A stretch of DNA of 64,000 nucleotides from Streptomyces hokutonensis. GTDB taxonomy: Bacteria > Actinomycetota > Actinomycetes > Streptomycetales > Streptomycetaceae. The DNA lies in assembly GCF_000376565.1 (NCBI RefSeq), contig NZ_BARG01000031.1, forward strand, positions 1 through 64,000, written 5' to 3'. Below the pieces are notes generated by a model. That model made no database searches and was not told where the DNA came from. It saw only the letters and a program-made list of their open reading frames with translations. A program made the position numbers and the translations under genes. Below, piece by piece: positions 55,563 through 63,838 of this stretch (its first letter is position 1; the number at the start of each line of letters is the position of its first letter).

Positions 55563-56329
55563 CCCTGGACGGACGTACGGCACTGGTCACGGGCGGCGGC
55601 GGACCGCTGGGACGTGCCTTCGCGCTGGCCCTCGCGGACGCCGGGGCCCGCGTGATCCTCGTCGGCCGCAACGAGACGGCGCTCGCGGAGGCGGCGGCAC
55701 ATGTGGTCAAGGACGGCGGACAGGCCCGTTCGGCCGTGTGCGACGTCTCCGACCCGTCCGCCGTCAGCGCCCTGGCCGCCCAACTCGCCGACGAGGACGT
55801 GACGTTGCTCGTCAACAACGCCGGAGTCGCGGGCCCCGTCCGGCCCCTCGTCGACATCGAGCCGGACGAGTGGGACGACGTGTTCGCCGCCAACGTCCGG
55901 GGCGTCTATCTGATGTGCCGGGCCTTTCTGCCGCCGATGCTCGCGGCCGGACGCGGTGACATCGTCAACGTGGCCTCGGTCAGCGGCAAACGCCCGCTGC
56001 TCAACCGCACCCCGTACACGGCCTCCAAGATGGCGCTGCTGGGCCTGACGCGGACCCTCGCCGGGGAGGTCGGGCCGCGGGGGATTGCGGTCAACTCCCT
56101 TTCTCCGGGCCCGGTTCGGGGGCCGCGCATGGACCGCAACTTCCGGCTCACCGCCGAACTGACCGGCTGCACGGTCGCCGAGGCCGAACGCGACTTCGCC
56201 TCCCGCGCCGCCCTGGGCCGACTCGTCGAGGAGCACGAGGTCGCGCAGGCGTTGGTGGCGATGCTCGCGATGCCCGGCCTGTGCGGGGCCGACATCGACC
56301 TGTCGGCGGGGATGATCGCCCCGGCGTAG
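55559..56329 (+). CDS. SDR-family oxidoreductase
   Basis: The 256-residue protein is a complete classical SDR: VTGGGGPLGRAFALALADAG, NNAGVAGPVRPL, Ser in NVASVSGKRPLLNRT and catalytic PYTASK with Tyr and Lys present, then NSLSPGPVRGPRMDRNF. It closes the plus-strand catabolic operon (ATGA overlap with the HisD-like gene) and may oxidise or reduce a hydroxyl intermediate. The last 20 residues (GLCGADIDLSAGMIAPA) keep the usual GxDIxxxGG region in altered form. Confidence 0.93.
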   Translation: MTLDGRTALVTGGGGPLGRAFALALADAGARVILVGRNETALAEAAAHVVKDGGQARSAVCDVSDPSAVSALAAQLADEDVTLLVNNAGVAGPVRPLVDIEPDEWDDVFAANVRGVYLMCRAFLPPMLAAGRGDIVNVASVSGKRPLLNRTPYTASKMALLGLTRTLAGEVGPRGIAVNSLSPGPVRGPRMDRNFRLTAELTGCTVAEAERDFASRAALGRLVEEHEVAQALVAMLAMPGLCGADIDLSAGMIAPA

Positions 56330-56347
56330 CCGCAGCACGTACGAGAA

Positions 56348-56385
56348 CGGTGAGGTGGACGGCCCACGAGCCGCCCGCCTCACCG
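56348..56385 (+). terminator. Weak hairpin after the plus-strand catabolic operon
   Basis: CGGTGAGG at 56348-56355 pairs with CCTCACCG at 56378-56385 around a 22-base GC-rich loop. The remaining sequence to 56625 shows no ORF or clear promoter. Confidence 0.45.
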
Positions 56386-56625
56386 CCATGTCCGAGCTTG
56401 CACTTCGGCTATGACAACTCTGTGTGACCGCCATGAAATGGTCGGCGTGATCCGAGGCATCGGGCTCCCATATGTGTGTGCCGCCCGCCTATTCCCTGGT
56501 TCTCAAGGCTGCTTCACTCCCTCGTGCGCACCTTCGGTGCCTCCGCCGGGCCCGTCCGCATCCCGCGTTCGACGGCCGGCCGGTCACACTGCGCAACGGC
56601 GCATCGAAACCTGGGAAGGCAAGCA

Positions 56626-58536
56626 ATGACGCTGATCACCCGACGCTCGGTCCTGATCGCCGGTACCGCCACGGCCGGAGCCGTACTGGTGCCGGCGGTC
56701 TCCGCCACCGCCGTGCCGACGGCCAAGAAGGCTTCGGGCACGCGGATCTCGGTCGCAGCCGGTGAGACGTACACGGTCTCCGCGACCACCCGCGTGAGCG
56801 AGCTGTCCATCGCGTCCGGCGGGAAGATCGTCGCCCCGGACGGCGCCGGCCTCTCGCTGACCGTCGACGGCGTGGAGACCGGACAGCTGCTCACCGCCAC
56901 CGGCGCCACGGCCACCCTGATCCAGGCCGGCACCTACCGGGGCGATGTCGTCCTGACCGTCACCGCGGCCAACGAGGTGACGTACGAGACGCTCACCTTC
57001 CCCTTCCGGCAGGCGGTGTACGTCGACGGTGACGGCGTGGTCAAGGACAAGTCCGTCCTCGCGGCCGTTCTCGGTGGCAAGCTCACCGACGCCTACGCCA
57101 GGAACGTGTCGATCACCTCTACCGGCGAGTGCTTCGACGGCGTGTACGTCCAGGACGCCACCTACACGCTCGACCGGCCGTCCATTTCCCTTACCGGCAA
57201 CGGCCGTTGCGACTTCGCGGGCTACGGTGCCGCAGTCGTCGGCGACGGTTCCTCGACCACCCTGGTCGTGGACGGCGCCCGCATCGACAACAAGGGAGTC
57301 GTCCGCACCGCCGTCATCGCCAACGACGGCGCCAACGTCATCGTCAAGGACTCCGTCCTCCGCGCCCGCAACGGCGTCCTGCCCGCCGACTACCAAGCCA
57401 CCGTGGAAACGCCGTACATGGAGTCCGTGCCCTGGATGCTCGGCCTCGACGGCAACGTCCGCGCCACCAACCTGATCGGCAAGAACAGCAAGGCCACCTA
57501 CCTCAACTCCACGATCTTCTCGGAGACTTGGGGCGCCCTGTCGGTCGAGGGCGGCAGCGGACTCAAACTGACCGCGATCAACAGCCACTTCGGCAACACG
57601 GGGGAGTACGGCTACGGCACCTATGCCATCGGCGACGCGACCGTGCGGGTGCTCGGGTCCCGGCTCGACGTCGGCAGCTACGCGACCATCATCGCGGGCC
57701 CCGCAGCGGTCGTGCACTACGGCGACAGCACCAGGGCGGCTGTCTCCGCGCTCAACACCGAGCTGGAACTCGGGCTGTCCAAGGGCGAGTTGGCGTCGAT
57801 CCCGGTGCGCAACACCGTCGTGAACTCCGGGCACTTCGGCTACATGTTCTTCGGCACCGGCCAACTCACCCTCGACGGCGGCACGGTGATCAACTCCGAG
57901 CGGGCCACCTTCCTCAACAAGGGCCAGCAGACCACGATCGGCGTCGACGGTTCGCAGGGCGCCCGGCTCAACCCGCGCGACGGGATCATCCTCCAGATGA
58001 TCGAGCTGGACGACCCGGGCCCGGTGCCGGTCAACGGCAAGATGATGAACATCGGCGTCTACACCGAGCCCACCGGCGATCCGGCGAAGGACGCGAGCTT
58101 CGACCCCACCGCCGTGCACACCACCGACGGAGCCGCCACCTTCAACTCCATTGCGTTGAAGGGCGACTTCTACAACGGCATGCGCAAGGGCAAGAACATG
58201 GTCCTCACCTTCGAGGATGCGAGCGTCGAGGGCGTCATCTCCGCGACGGCGGCCAAGCACCGCGTCTCCAGCATCGACGCGTCCACCTTCTACGAGCTGG
58301 GCATCGTCACCAACATCGCGCAGGCCGCCGTCAACAACGGCGCGATCGTGCAGCTGAACAGCGGCTCGACCTGGACGGTCACCGGCACCTCGTACCTGAC
58401 CCGGCTCGCCCTCGCCGCCGACGCGACCGTCAAGGCGCCCCGGGGCAAGAAGGTCACGCTGACGGTCGACGGGACGGCCACGGCGATCACGGCCGGCCAG
58501 ACCTACACGGGCGCGCTCACCCTGACCGTGGCGTGA
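56626..58536 (+). CDS. Tat-exported right-handed beta-helix-like protein
   Basis: The 636-residue protein has a twin-arginine signal (MTLITRRSVLIAGTATAGAVLVPAVSATA). The mature part is Thr/Ser/Gly/Asp-rich with repeating short strands (NVSITSTGECFDGVYVQDATYTLDRPSISLTGNGRC, KLTAINSHFGNTGEYGYGTYAIGDATVRVLGSRLDVG) typical of a parallel beta helix as in pectate lyases and adhesins. No lyase active-site motif is evident. The first and last 70 or so residues of the mature protein are related to each other (IVAPDGAGLSLTVDGVETGQ and VKAPRGKKVTLTVDGTATAI). It is probably a cell-surface or extracellular carbohydrate-related protein. Confidence 0.82.
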   Translation: MTLITRRSVLIAGTATAGAVLVPAVSATAVPTAKKASGTRISVAAGETYTVSATTRVSELSIASGGKIVAPDGAGLSLTVDGVETGQLLTATGATATLIQAGTYRGDVVLTVTAANEVTYETLTFPFRQAVYVDGDGVVKDKSVLAAVLGGKLTDAYARNVSITSTGECFDGVYVQDATYTLDRPSISLTGNGRCDFAGYGAAVVGDGSSTTLVVDGARIDNKGVVRTAVIANDGANVIVKDSVLRARNGVLPADYQATVETPYMESVPWMLGLDGNVRATNLIGKNSKATYLNSTIFSETWGALSVEGGSGLKLTAINSHFGNTGEYGYGTYAIGDATVRVLGSRLDVGSYATIIAGPAAVVHYGDSTRAAVSALNTELELGLSKGELASIPVRNTVVNSGHFGYMFFGTGQLTLDGGTVINSERATFLNKGQQTTIGVDGSQGARLNPRDGIILQMIELDDPGPVPVNGKMMNIGVYTEPTGDPAKDASFDPTAVHTTDGAATFNSIALKGDFYNGMRKGKNMVLTFEDASVEGVISATAAKHRVSSIDASTFYELGIVTNIAQAAVNNGAIVQLNSGSTWTVTGTSYLTRLALAADATVKAPRGKKVTLTVDGTATAITAGQTYTGALTLTVA

Positions 58537-58541
58537 CCCGT

Positions 58542-58579
58542 GGAGGAGGCGCGAGGCTCAACCGACCGGCGCCTCCTCC
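58542..58579. terminator. Hairpin terminator between the beta-helix and NTF2-like genes
   Basis: Eleven-base arms GGAGGAGGCGC (58542-58552) and GCGCCTCCTCC (58569-58579) flank a 16-base loop between two convergent stops, so it can serve both strands. Confidence 0.8.
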
Positions 58580-58594
58580 GAGTTGGCGCGCTGC

Positions 58595-58993
58595 TCAACC
58601 GATCCGCGCCTCCGCGTCCTTGGCGATGGACTCGAACCGCGCGGCCATCGCCTCCTGGAGCGCCTGCGCCCCCGACAGCGGACGGACCATGACCATCAGG
58701 TCGTCGATCAGGCCCTCCTCGTTGACGTGGATGAAGTCGCAGCCGGTCAGCCGGCGGTCGCCGACCCGCGCGCTGAACACCAGCGCGTGGTCGGGGCCGT
58801 CCGGGTCGCCGATCTCCCGCTCGTAGCGGAAGTCCTCGAAGACCCGTGCGACGGCGTGCAGGATCGCCGCGGTGATCGCCTTCCCGGGGTACGGCTTGAA
58901 CACGACCGGGCTGGTGAAGACCACGTCCTCCGCCAGCAGCGCCTCGACGGCGTCCATGTCCTGCGCCTCGACCGCCTCACGGAACGCGCGCAT
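58595..58993 (-). CDS. NTF2/SnoaL-like protein
   Basis: The 132-residue protein is a single SnoaL/NTF2 barrel: MRAFREAVEAQDMDAVEALLAEDVVFTSPVVFKPYPGKAITAAILHAVARVFEDFRYEREIG, VFSARVGDRRLTGCDFIHVNEEGLIDDLMVMVRPLSGAQALQEAMAARF. Such folds are isomerases, hydrolases or binding proteins; no specific catalytic pair could be identified. It is divergent from a PadR regulator across 70 bases containing operator-like TCAATTAGTTGA and ACTAATCAAC, so PadR probably controls it. Confidence 0.88.
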   Translation of the reverse strand: MRAFREAVEAQDMDAVEALLAEDVVFTSPVVFKPYPGKAITAAILHAVARVFEDFRYEREIGDPDGPDHALVFSARVGDRRLTGCDFIHVNEEGLIDDLMVMVRPLSGAQALQEAMAARFESIAKDAEARIG

Positions 58994-59009
58994 CGGCTCA
59001 CCTCATAGT

Positions 59010-59048
59010 CAATTAGTTGAGTAGGTGTGGATGAGACTAATCAACCGC
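59010..59048. promoter_or_regulatory. PadR operator-like sequences
   Basis: TCAATTAGTTGA (arms TCAA/TTGA) and ACTAATCAAC lie between the divergent NTF2-like and PadR genes in an otherwise AT-rich patch, followed by TAGCGT at 59052-59057 six bases before the padR ATG (leaderless). Confidence 0.5.
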
Positions 59049-59051
59049 TGT

Positions 59052-59057
59052 TAGCGT
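59052..59057 (+). promoter_or_regulatory. -10 box TAGCGT, leaderless promoter of padR
   Basis: TAGCGT is followed by six bases and ATG 59064. The near-palindromic TCAATTAGTTGA lies about 40 bases upstream, suitable for autoregulation. Confidence 0.55.
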
Positions 59058-59063
59058 GTCCAC

Positions 59064-59627
59064 ATGTCCCTCAAGTACGCGGTCCTCGCGGCCCTCCTGG
59101 AAGGCGAGGCCTCGGGCTACGAACTGGCCAAGACCTTCGACGTGTCGCTGGCGAACTTCTGGCCCGCGACCCCGCAGCAGCTCTACCGCGAACTGGAGCG
59201 CCTCGCCCAGGACGGACTGATCGCGGCACGGGTCGTACAGCAGGAACGCAGGCCCAACAAAAGGATGTTCACGCTCACCGAGGCCGGCCGCCGCGACCTC
59301 GACACCTTCGCCGCCGAGCCGCCCAGACGTCCCACGGCCATCCGCGACGAGTTCCTCATCAAGATCCAGGCCATGGACGGCACCGACCCCGCCGTCATCC
59401 GCGAGCTGATCGAGGAGCGCAGGTCGTGGGCGCGCGGCAAGCTCGACCGCTACGAGCGGGTGCGGGACAGGCTCCTCGGCGGGCGGACCGAGGAGGAGTA
59501 CCTCCGGGAAGCCGACCGCATCGGGCCCTACCTCACGCTGATGGCCGGGATCACCTTCGAGGAGGAGAACCTGCGCTGGTGCGAACGGGTTCTCGCGGTC
59601 CTGAAGCACCGGGTTGCCCTAGGCTGA
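59064..59627 (+). CDS. PadR-family transcriptional regulator
   Basis: The 187-residue protein has the PadR winged helix (YAVLAALLEGEASGYELAKTFDVSLANFWPATPQQLYRELERLAQDGLIAARVVQQERRPNKRMFTLTEAGRRDL) and a C-terminal helical Vir_act_alpha_C domain with DEFLIKIQAMDGTDPAVIRELIEERRSWARGKLDRYERVRDRLL. It probably represses itself and the divergent NTF2-like gene. ATG 59064 lies six bases behind TAGCGT with no ribosome-binding site. A methyltransferase gene follows after five bases. Confidence 0.94.
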   Translation: MSLKYAVLAALLEGEASGYELAKTFDVSLANFWPATPQQLYRELERLAQDGLIAARVVQQERRPNKRMFTLTEAGRRDLDTFAAEPPRRPTAIRDEFLIKIQAMDGTDPAVIRELIEERRSWARGKLDRYERVRDRLLGGRTEEEYLREADRIGPYLTLMAGITFEEENLRWCERVLAVLKHRVALG

Positions 59628-59632
59628 CCCGG

Positions 59633-60358
59633 ATGTTCAGCCCCGAAGGTCCCAGTCTGCGCGAACTCGCCGTCCAGGCCATGTCGTCCGTCGAACACGG
59701 CTACGACCTCCTCGCGCCCAAGTTCGACCACACCCCCTTCCGGACCCCGGCCCCGGTGCTCGACGCGGTCGCTTCCACGCTGCGGCGCATCGGGCCCTTC
59801 GACGACGGCCTCGACCTCTGCTGCGGCACCGGCGCGGGCACCGAAGCGCTGACGACGGTGTGCCGGAAGAGCGTCACCGGCGTCGACTTCAGCGCGGGCA
59901 TGCTCGCGGTCGCGCGAGAGCGCGTGAAGAGCGACGAACCCCGTCTGTCGTGGGTGCGCGGCGACGCCCGGGCCCTGCCGTTCGGGCCCGACTTCGACCT
60001 GGTGGTCAGCTTCGGCGCGTTCGGCCACTTCCTGCCCCGCGAACTGCCGGGCCTGTTCGGCCAGGTCCACTCCGTGCTGCGACCCGGCGGATGCTTCGCG
60101 TTCCCCCTCCTCGCGCCGCCACGCCCCACCTCGCCCGCGTACTGGATGCTGTCCGGCTTCGACACGGTGATGAAGATCCGCAACGCCGTCTGGCGACCGC
60201 CCTTCGTCATGTACTACCGGGACTTCCAACTCGGCTTCGTGCAGCGCGAGTTGCGGCGGATCGGCTTCGACGTCGACCTCTACGCCCTGCCCGAGTTCGG
60301 GTACCGGGGCGACGGCAGCCCCCGCGTCCGCATGGTCGCGGCGCGACGGCTGCCGTAG
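59633..60358 (+). CDS. Class I SAM-dependent methyltransferase
   Basis: The 241-residue protein has motif I GLDLCCGTGAGTEALTTVCRKSVTGVDFSAGMLAVARERV near residues 59-100, ARALPFGPDFDLVVSFGAFGHFLPRELPGLFGQVHSVLRPGGCFAFPLLAPPRP, and a C-terminal RDFQLGFVQRELRRIGFDVDLYALPEFGYRGDGSPRVRMVAARR. It follows padR closely, but a TAGGCT box seven bases before its ATG suggests an additional own, leaderless transcript. The substrate is unknown. Confidence 0.9.
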   Translation: MFSPEGPSLRELAVQAMSSVEHGYDLLAPKFDHTPFRTPAPVLDAVASTLRRIGPFDDGLDLCCGTGAGTEALTTVCRKSVTGVDFSAGMLAVARERVKSDEPRLSWVRGDARALPFGPDFDLVVSFGAFGHFLPRELPGLFGQVHSVLRPGGCFAFPLLAPPRPTSPAYWMLSGFDTVMKIRNAVWRPPFVMYYRDFQLGFVQRELRRIGFDVDLYALPEFGYRGDGSPRVRMVAARRLP

Positions 60359-60373
60359 CGGCTGGTGCGGGTG

Positions 60374-61186
60374 TCAACTCGTCGTGGATGCCGCCGACTT
60401 GATGACCTTTGTGACCAGGTCGGGGTGGGAGATCATCACCACGTGAGAGGCGTCCACCACGACCGTGTGCGAACCAGCCCGCTTGGCCTCGAAGCGTTCC
60501 AGGTCGGGCGCGATCGCCCGGTCCTGCGCCGCCACGACCGCCCACGAGGGGATGTCGTGCCAGGCCGCCGCCGTGGTGACGTCCGTGAACGCGGCTGAGC
60601 TGATGGGGCGTTGGGAGGCGCCAAGCAGTGCGGAGGTGGACACCGGGAGGTCGGCGGTGAACACCGCGTGGAACTTCGCGGTCTGGATGGCCAGATCGGT
60701 ACCGCCCGAGCCGTCGGGCAGCGGCTGCAAAGCGTCGTTCAGCTGCGACCCGGGGAATCGCGCGGCGAGTTCGCCCAGTTGCTCGCCCTTGTCGGGCACG
60801 AAGGCCGCGACGTACACGAGCGCCTTGACGCTCGGGTCGCCGGCGGTCGCCTGGGTGATGACCGCGCCGCCGTAGGAGTGACCTACGACGACCTTCGGGC
60901 CGTCGATGGTCTTGAGGAGCGCGGAGAGATAGGCGGCGTCCGAGGTCAGTCCGCGCAGCGGATTGGCGGGTGCCACGACGGTGTAGCCCGCCTTCTGGAG
61001 GCGGGAGGTCACGGCCGACCAGCTCGACGCGTCGGCGAACGCGCCGTGCACCAGGACCACGGTGGGCTTGGGTCCGCTGGGCTTGCCTCCGGTGGCGGGT
61101 GCCGCCGAGGCGGGGAGAGCGGTGGCCGCGAGGGTGCCTGCTGCGGCAACTGCCCCCAGCAGTAAGGGTCTACGGGACATCGTCAT
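60374..61186 (-). CDS. Secreted alpha/beta hydrolase
   Basis: The 270-residue protein has a twin-arginine-like signal (MTMSRRPLLLGAVAAAGTLAATALPASAAPA). An alpha/beta hydrolase domain follows: VVLVHGAFADASSWSAVTSRLQKAGYTVVAPANPLRGL, nucleophile Ser in VVVGHSYGGAVI, and His in TVVVDASHVVMISHPD. The Asp of the triad is probably in the AAQDRAIAPD segment. It resembles Streptomyces exported esterases of the salicylate-esterase-like group. The next gene upstream on the same strand is another hydrolase of this fold. Confidence 0.92.
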   Translation of the reverse strand: MTMSRRPLLLGAVAAAGTLAATALPASAAPATGGKPSGPKPTVVLVHGAFADASSWSAVTSRLQKAGYTVVAPANPLRGLTSDAAYLSALLKTIDGPKVVVGHSYGGAVITQATAGDPSVKALVYVAAFVPDKGEQLGELAARFPGSQLNDALQPLPDGSGGTDLAIQTAKFHAVFTADLPVSTSALLGASQRPISSAAFTDVTTAAAWHDIPSWAVVAAQDRAIAPDLERFEAKRAGSHTVVVDASHVVMISHPDLVTKVIKSAASTTS

Positions 61187-61254
61187 CGGTCAGCTCCAGA
61201 GGAGGTCGAGGAGATCGGCGTAGAACGGTTGCTCGTAGGTGCCCGTCCGGGAGT

Positions 61255-62088
61255 TCAGGCGTAGCGGCGCACGAACGACAGGGCGGTGTCCGCGACTTCC
61301 TGCCAGCCGTGGTCGATGGTCAGTGCGTGGCCCCGGCCCTTGATCTCGGTGATCTCGGTGACGCCCTTGTTGTGCTGCTGCTTCTTGTAGGAGGCGTTGG
61401 CGATCGACCAGGGCACGGTGTGGTCCTTCTCGCCCGAGATGATCAGGAGCGGCCCGCGCTCGGGGTTCTCCGTGTCGACCTTCGCCTCGGTCCACGGGTT
61501 GAGGTTCGCGGTCGCCGCCTGGAACAGCGGGGCGCCGGGCGCGGGCACCGCGAACGTCTCGTACAACTCCCGTGCCTCCTCCTCGCTGACGGCGTTGGCG
61601 AATCCGTAGCGGAACTGGTCGTAGGTCAGGGGGACCGCGCGATTGCGGTTGGCGGGGTTGCTGAGGACGGGTGCGGAGGAGCGCAGCGCGGACACCGGCA
61701 GGGGCAGCACGCCCCGGAAGGGTGCCGGGTCGATGGCGACGGACACGGCGGAGAGTCCGCGCCCGGCGAGGATCTGGGTGAGGAGTCCGCCGAAGGAGTG
61801 GCCGACGATCGCCGGTTTCCGCGTCAGTGTGCCGATCAACTGCGCCAGATGATCGGCGACTTGGCCGACCGTCTTGCCGGCCATGACCTCGGGGTGCGCG
61901 TTGGCCTCCGCGACCGTCTCCGGGTCGTCGGGCCAGGACAGGGAGACCGGCGCGTACCCGGCCTGCTCGAAGTGGGCTGCCCAGCGGTCCCAACTGCTCG
62001 GCAGCAGCCACAGACCGTGGACGAAGACGACCGGCGTACGTTCGACGGCGTTCGCCTTTTCGATCTGTTGTACGTCGATGTGGGTCAT
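61255..62088 (-). CDS. Cytoplasmic alpha/beta hydrolase
   Basis: The 277-residue protein has VVFVHGLWLLPSSWDRWAAHFEQAGYAPVSLSWPDDPETVAE at the N-terminus, nucleophile Ser in AIVGHSFGGLLTQ, LLIISGEKDHTVPW with the Asp and GRGHALTIDHGW with the His of the catalytic triad. There is no signal peptide. ATG 62088 (MTHIDVQQIEKANAVERTP) is preferred to an ATG at 62208, whose extra 40 residues have no family match and would overlap the cynS promoter. It is divergent from cyanase. Confidence 0.92.
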   Translation of the reverse strand: MTHIDVQQIEKANAVERTPVVFVHGLWLLPSSWDRWAAHFEQAGYAPVSLSWPDDPETVAEANAHPEVMAGKTVGQVADHLAQLIGTLTRKPAIVGHSFGGLLTQILAGRGLSAVSVAIDPAPFRGVLPLPVSALRSSAPVLSNPANRNRAVPLTYDQFRYGFANAVSEEEARELYETFAVPAPGAPLFQAATANLNPWTEAKVDTENPERGPLLIISGEKDHTVPWSIANASYKKQQHNKGVTEITEIKGRGHALTIDHGWQEVADTALSFVRRYA

Positions 62089-62158
62089 GTTCGGAAGTAT
62101 GCGTCCAAGGCTGTCCTGGAGTCCGGCATATGACAGCACTGGGTGGAGAGCGACGCCA

Positions 62159-62187
62159 TTGTCGCCTTGCGGGTGATCTCCTACGCT
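62159..62187 (+). promoter_or_regulatory. Promoter of cynS
   Basis: TTGTCG (62159-62164), a 17-base spacer and TACGCT (62182-62187) fit an HrdB-type promoter 45 bases before ATG 62232. GGAACGGAG supplies the ribosome-binding site. Confidence 0.6.
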
Positions 62188-62231
62188 GAGCGGCGTGTGG
62201 TCAAGCACGCTGTCCGGGAACGGAGTTGTGC

Positions 62232-62678
62232 ATGCTCAGCAAGGGTGAAGCCGCCGAAGCGGTCCGGCAGGCCAAGGTCAAGACCGGTGTCACATGGGCC
62301 CAGTTGGCGGAGGCCGTGGGCCGACCGCTCGCCTGGACCACCGCGGCCCTGCTGGGCCAGCACCCCATGAACAAGGACGAGGCGGCGACCGCCGCCGCCC
62401 TCCTCGAACTCGGTGAGGACGCCGCTCTCGCCTTCCAACTCCAGCCGACCCGCGGCGCGTTGGACGCGGCTGTCCCCGTGGACCCCACCATCTACCGGCT
62501 CTACGAGGTCATCCAGGTCTACGGCCCCACCATCAAGGAACTGATCCACGAGCAGTGCGGCGACGGCATCATGAGCGCCATCAACTTCCGCCTCGACGTC
62601 AGCCGTGTGCCCGACCCGGCAGGTGACCGGGTCGTCATCACCCTCGACGGGAAGTACCTCCAGTACCAGTGGGAGTGA
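62232..62678 (+). CDS. cynS: Cyanate hydratase (cyanase)
   Basis: The 148-residue protein has an N-terminal helix-turn-helix-like domain (SKGEAAEAVRQAKVKTGVTWAQLAEAVGRPLAWTTAALLGQHPMNKDEAATAAALLEL) and the catalytic C-terminal domain with Arg89, Glu92 (YRLYEVIQVYGPTIKELIHEQCGDGIMSAINF) and Ser115, matching Arg96/Glu99/Ser122 of the E. coli decamer. It converts cyanate and bicarbonate to ammonia and CO2. No carbonic anhydrase or cyanate transporter gene adjoins it. ATG 62232 is preferred to GTG 62226. Confidence 0.96.
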   Translation: MLSKGEAAEAVRQAKVKTGVTWAQLAEAVGRPLAWTTAALLGQHPMNKDEAATAAALLELGEDAALAFQLQPTRGALDAAVPVDPTIYRLYEVIQVYGPTIKELIHEQCGDGIMSAINFRLDVSRVPDPAGDRVVITLDGKYLQYQWE

Positions 62679-62692
62679 CCGGGGCTCCGGTC

Positions 62693-63838
62693 TCACTGGC
62701 TCCGGCGGGAGTTGAGCCGGGCCGCCTGGCGGGTCAGGTGGTCGCGTTCGGCGAGGTTGGGAGCCTTGTGCGCCGCCTCGGCGTACAGCCGTGCTGCCGT
62801 CGACAGGTCGCCGTCCCGTTCGTGGAGGTAGGCCGCCACCGCCGTATGACGGGGGAGTGAGTCGTCGAGTGCGGCGAGCGCGGCCAGACCGGCGCGCGGG
62901 CCGTCTGCCTCGCCGACCGCCACAGCGCGGTTGAGGCGGACCACCGGGCTGTCGGTCAGGGCGACGAGTTCGTCGTACCACTCGACGATCTGCACCCAGT
63001 CCGTCTCCTGGGCGCAGGGTGCGTCCGCGTGCAGTGCCGCGATCGCGGCCTGCGCCTGGAACTCGCCCAACCGGTCGCGGGCAAGGGCGAGTTGGAGGAT
63101 CGTGACGCCCTCGGCGATCAATGTCGTGTCCCACCGGGCGCGGTCCTGCTCGGCGAGCGGTACCAGGCTGCCGTCGGGCGCGGTCCGGGCGGCGCGGCGG
63201 GCGTGGTGGAGCAGCATGAGGGCGAGCAGGCCCGACACCTCGGGGTGGTCGATCACGCCCGCGACCTGTCGGGTGAGCCGGATGGCCTCGGCGGCGAGGT
63301 CGACGTCACCGGAGTAGCCCTCGTTGAAGACCAGGTAGAGAACGCGCAGCACGGTGGCCACCTCGCCGGGCTGGTCGAACCGCACACCGGACACGGTGCG
63401 CTTGGCCCGGCTGATGCGCTGCGCCATCGTCGCCTCGGGCACCAGATAGGCCTGGGCGATCTGCCGGGTGGTGAGCCCGCCGACCGCGCGCAGCGTGAGC
63501 GCGACCGCCGACGACGGCGTCAACGACGGGTGGGCGCACAGGAAGTAGAGCTGGAGCGTGTCGTCCGTAGCGGGCGCTGGGCCGGGCGCCGGCTCCTCGT
63601 CCACCAGGTCCTCGCGCCTGCGGCGGGCCGTGTCCGCCCGCGTCGCGTCGAGGAACCGCCGCCAGGCCACCGTGACCAGCCACCCCTTCGGGTCGCGCGG
63701 CGGATCGTCCGGCCAGACCCGGACCGCCTCGACGAGCGCGTCCTGTACGGCGTCCTCGGCCGCCGCGAAGTCTGCTCCGCGGCGGACGAGGATCCCGAGC
63801 ACGCTCGGCGTGAGGTTCCTCAGCAGGACCTCGTTCAC
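62693..63838 (-). CDS. ECF42-type RNA polymerase sigma factor
   Basis: The 381-residue protein has sigma region 2 (LRNLTPSVLGILVRRGADFAAAEDAVQDALVEAVRVWPDD), region 4 (AVALTLRAVGGLTTRQIAQAYLVPEATMAQRISRAKRTVSG) and the long helical C-terminal extension with LYLVFNEGYSGD and LLALMLLHHARRAART found in ECF42-type sigma factors. It is a paralogue of the gene at 39535-40794. GTG 63838 overlaps the stop of a DGPF gene (GTGA), repeating the DGPF-sigma arrangement on the opposite strand. A conventional anti-sigma gene is absent. Confidence 0.93.
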   Translation of the reverse strand: MNEVLLRNLTPSVLGILVRRGADFAAAEDAVQDALVEAVRVWPDDPPRDPKGWLVTVAWRRFLDATRADTARRRREDLVDEEPAPGPAPATDDTLQLYFLCAHPSLTPSSAVALTLRAVGGLTTRQIAQAYLVPEATMAQRISRAKRTVSGVRFDQPGEVATVLRVLYLVFNEGYSGDVDLAAEAIRLTRQVAGVIDHPEVSGLLALMLLHHARRAARTAPDGSLVPLAEQDRARWDTTLIAEGVTILQLALARDRLGEFQAQAAIAALHADAPCAQETDWVQIVEWYDELVALTDSPVVRLNRAVAVGEADGPRAGLAALAALDDSLPRHTAVAAYLHERDGDLSTAARLYAEAAHKAPNLAERDHLTRQAARLNSRRSQ

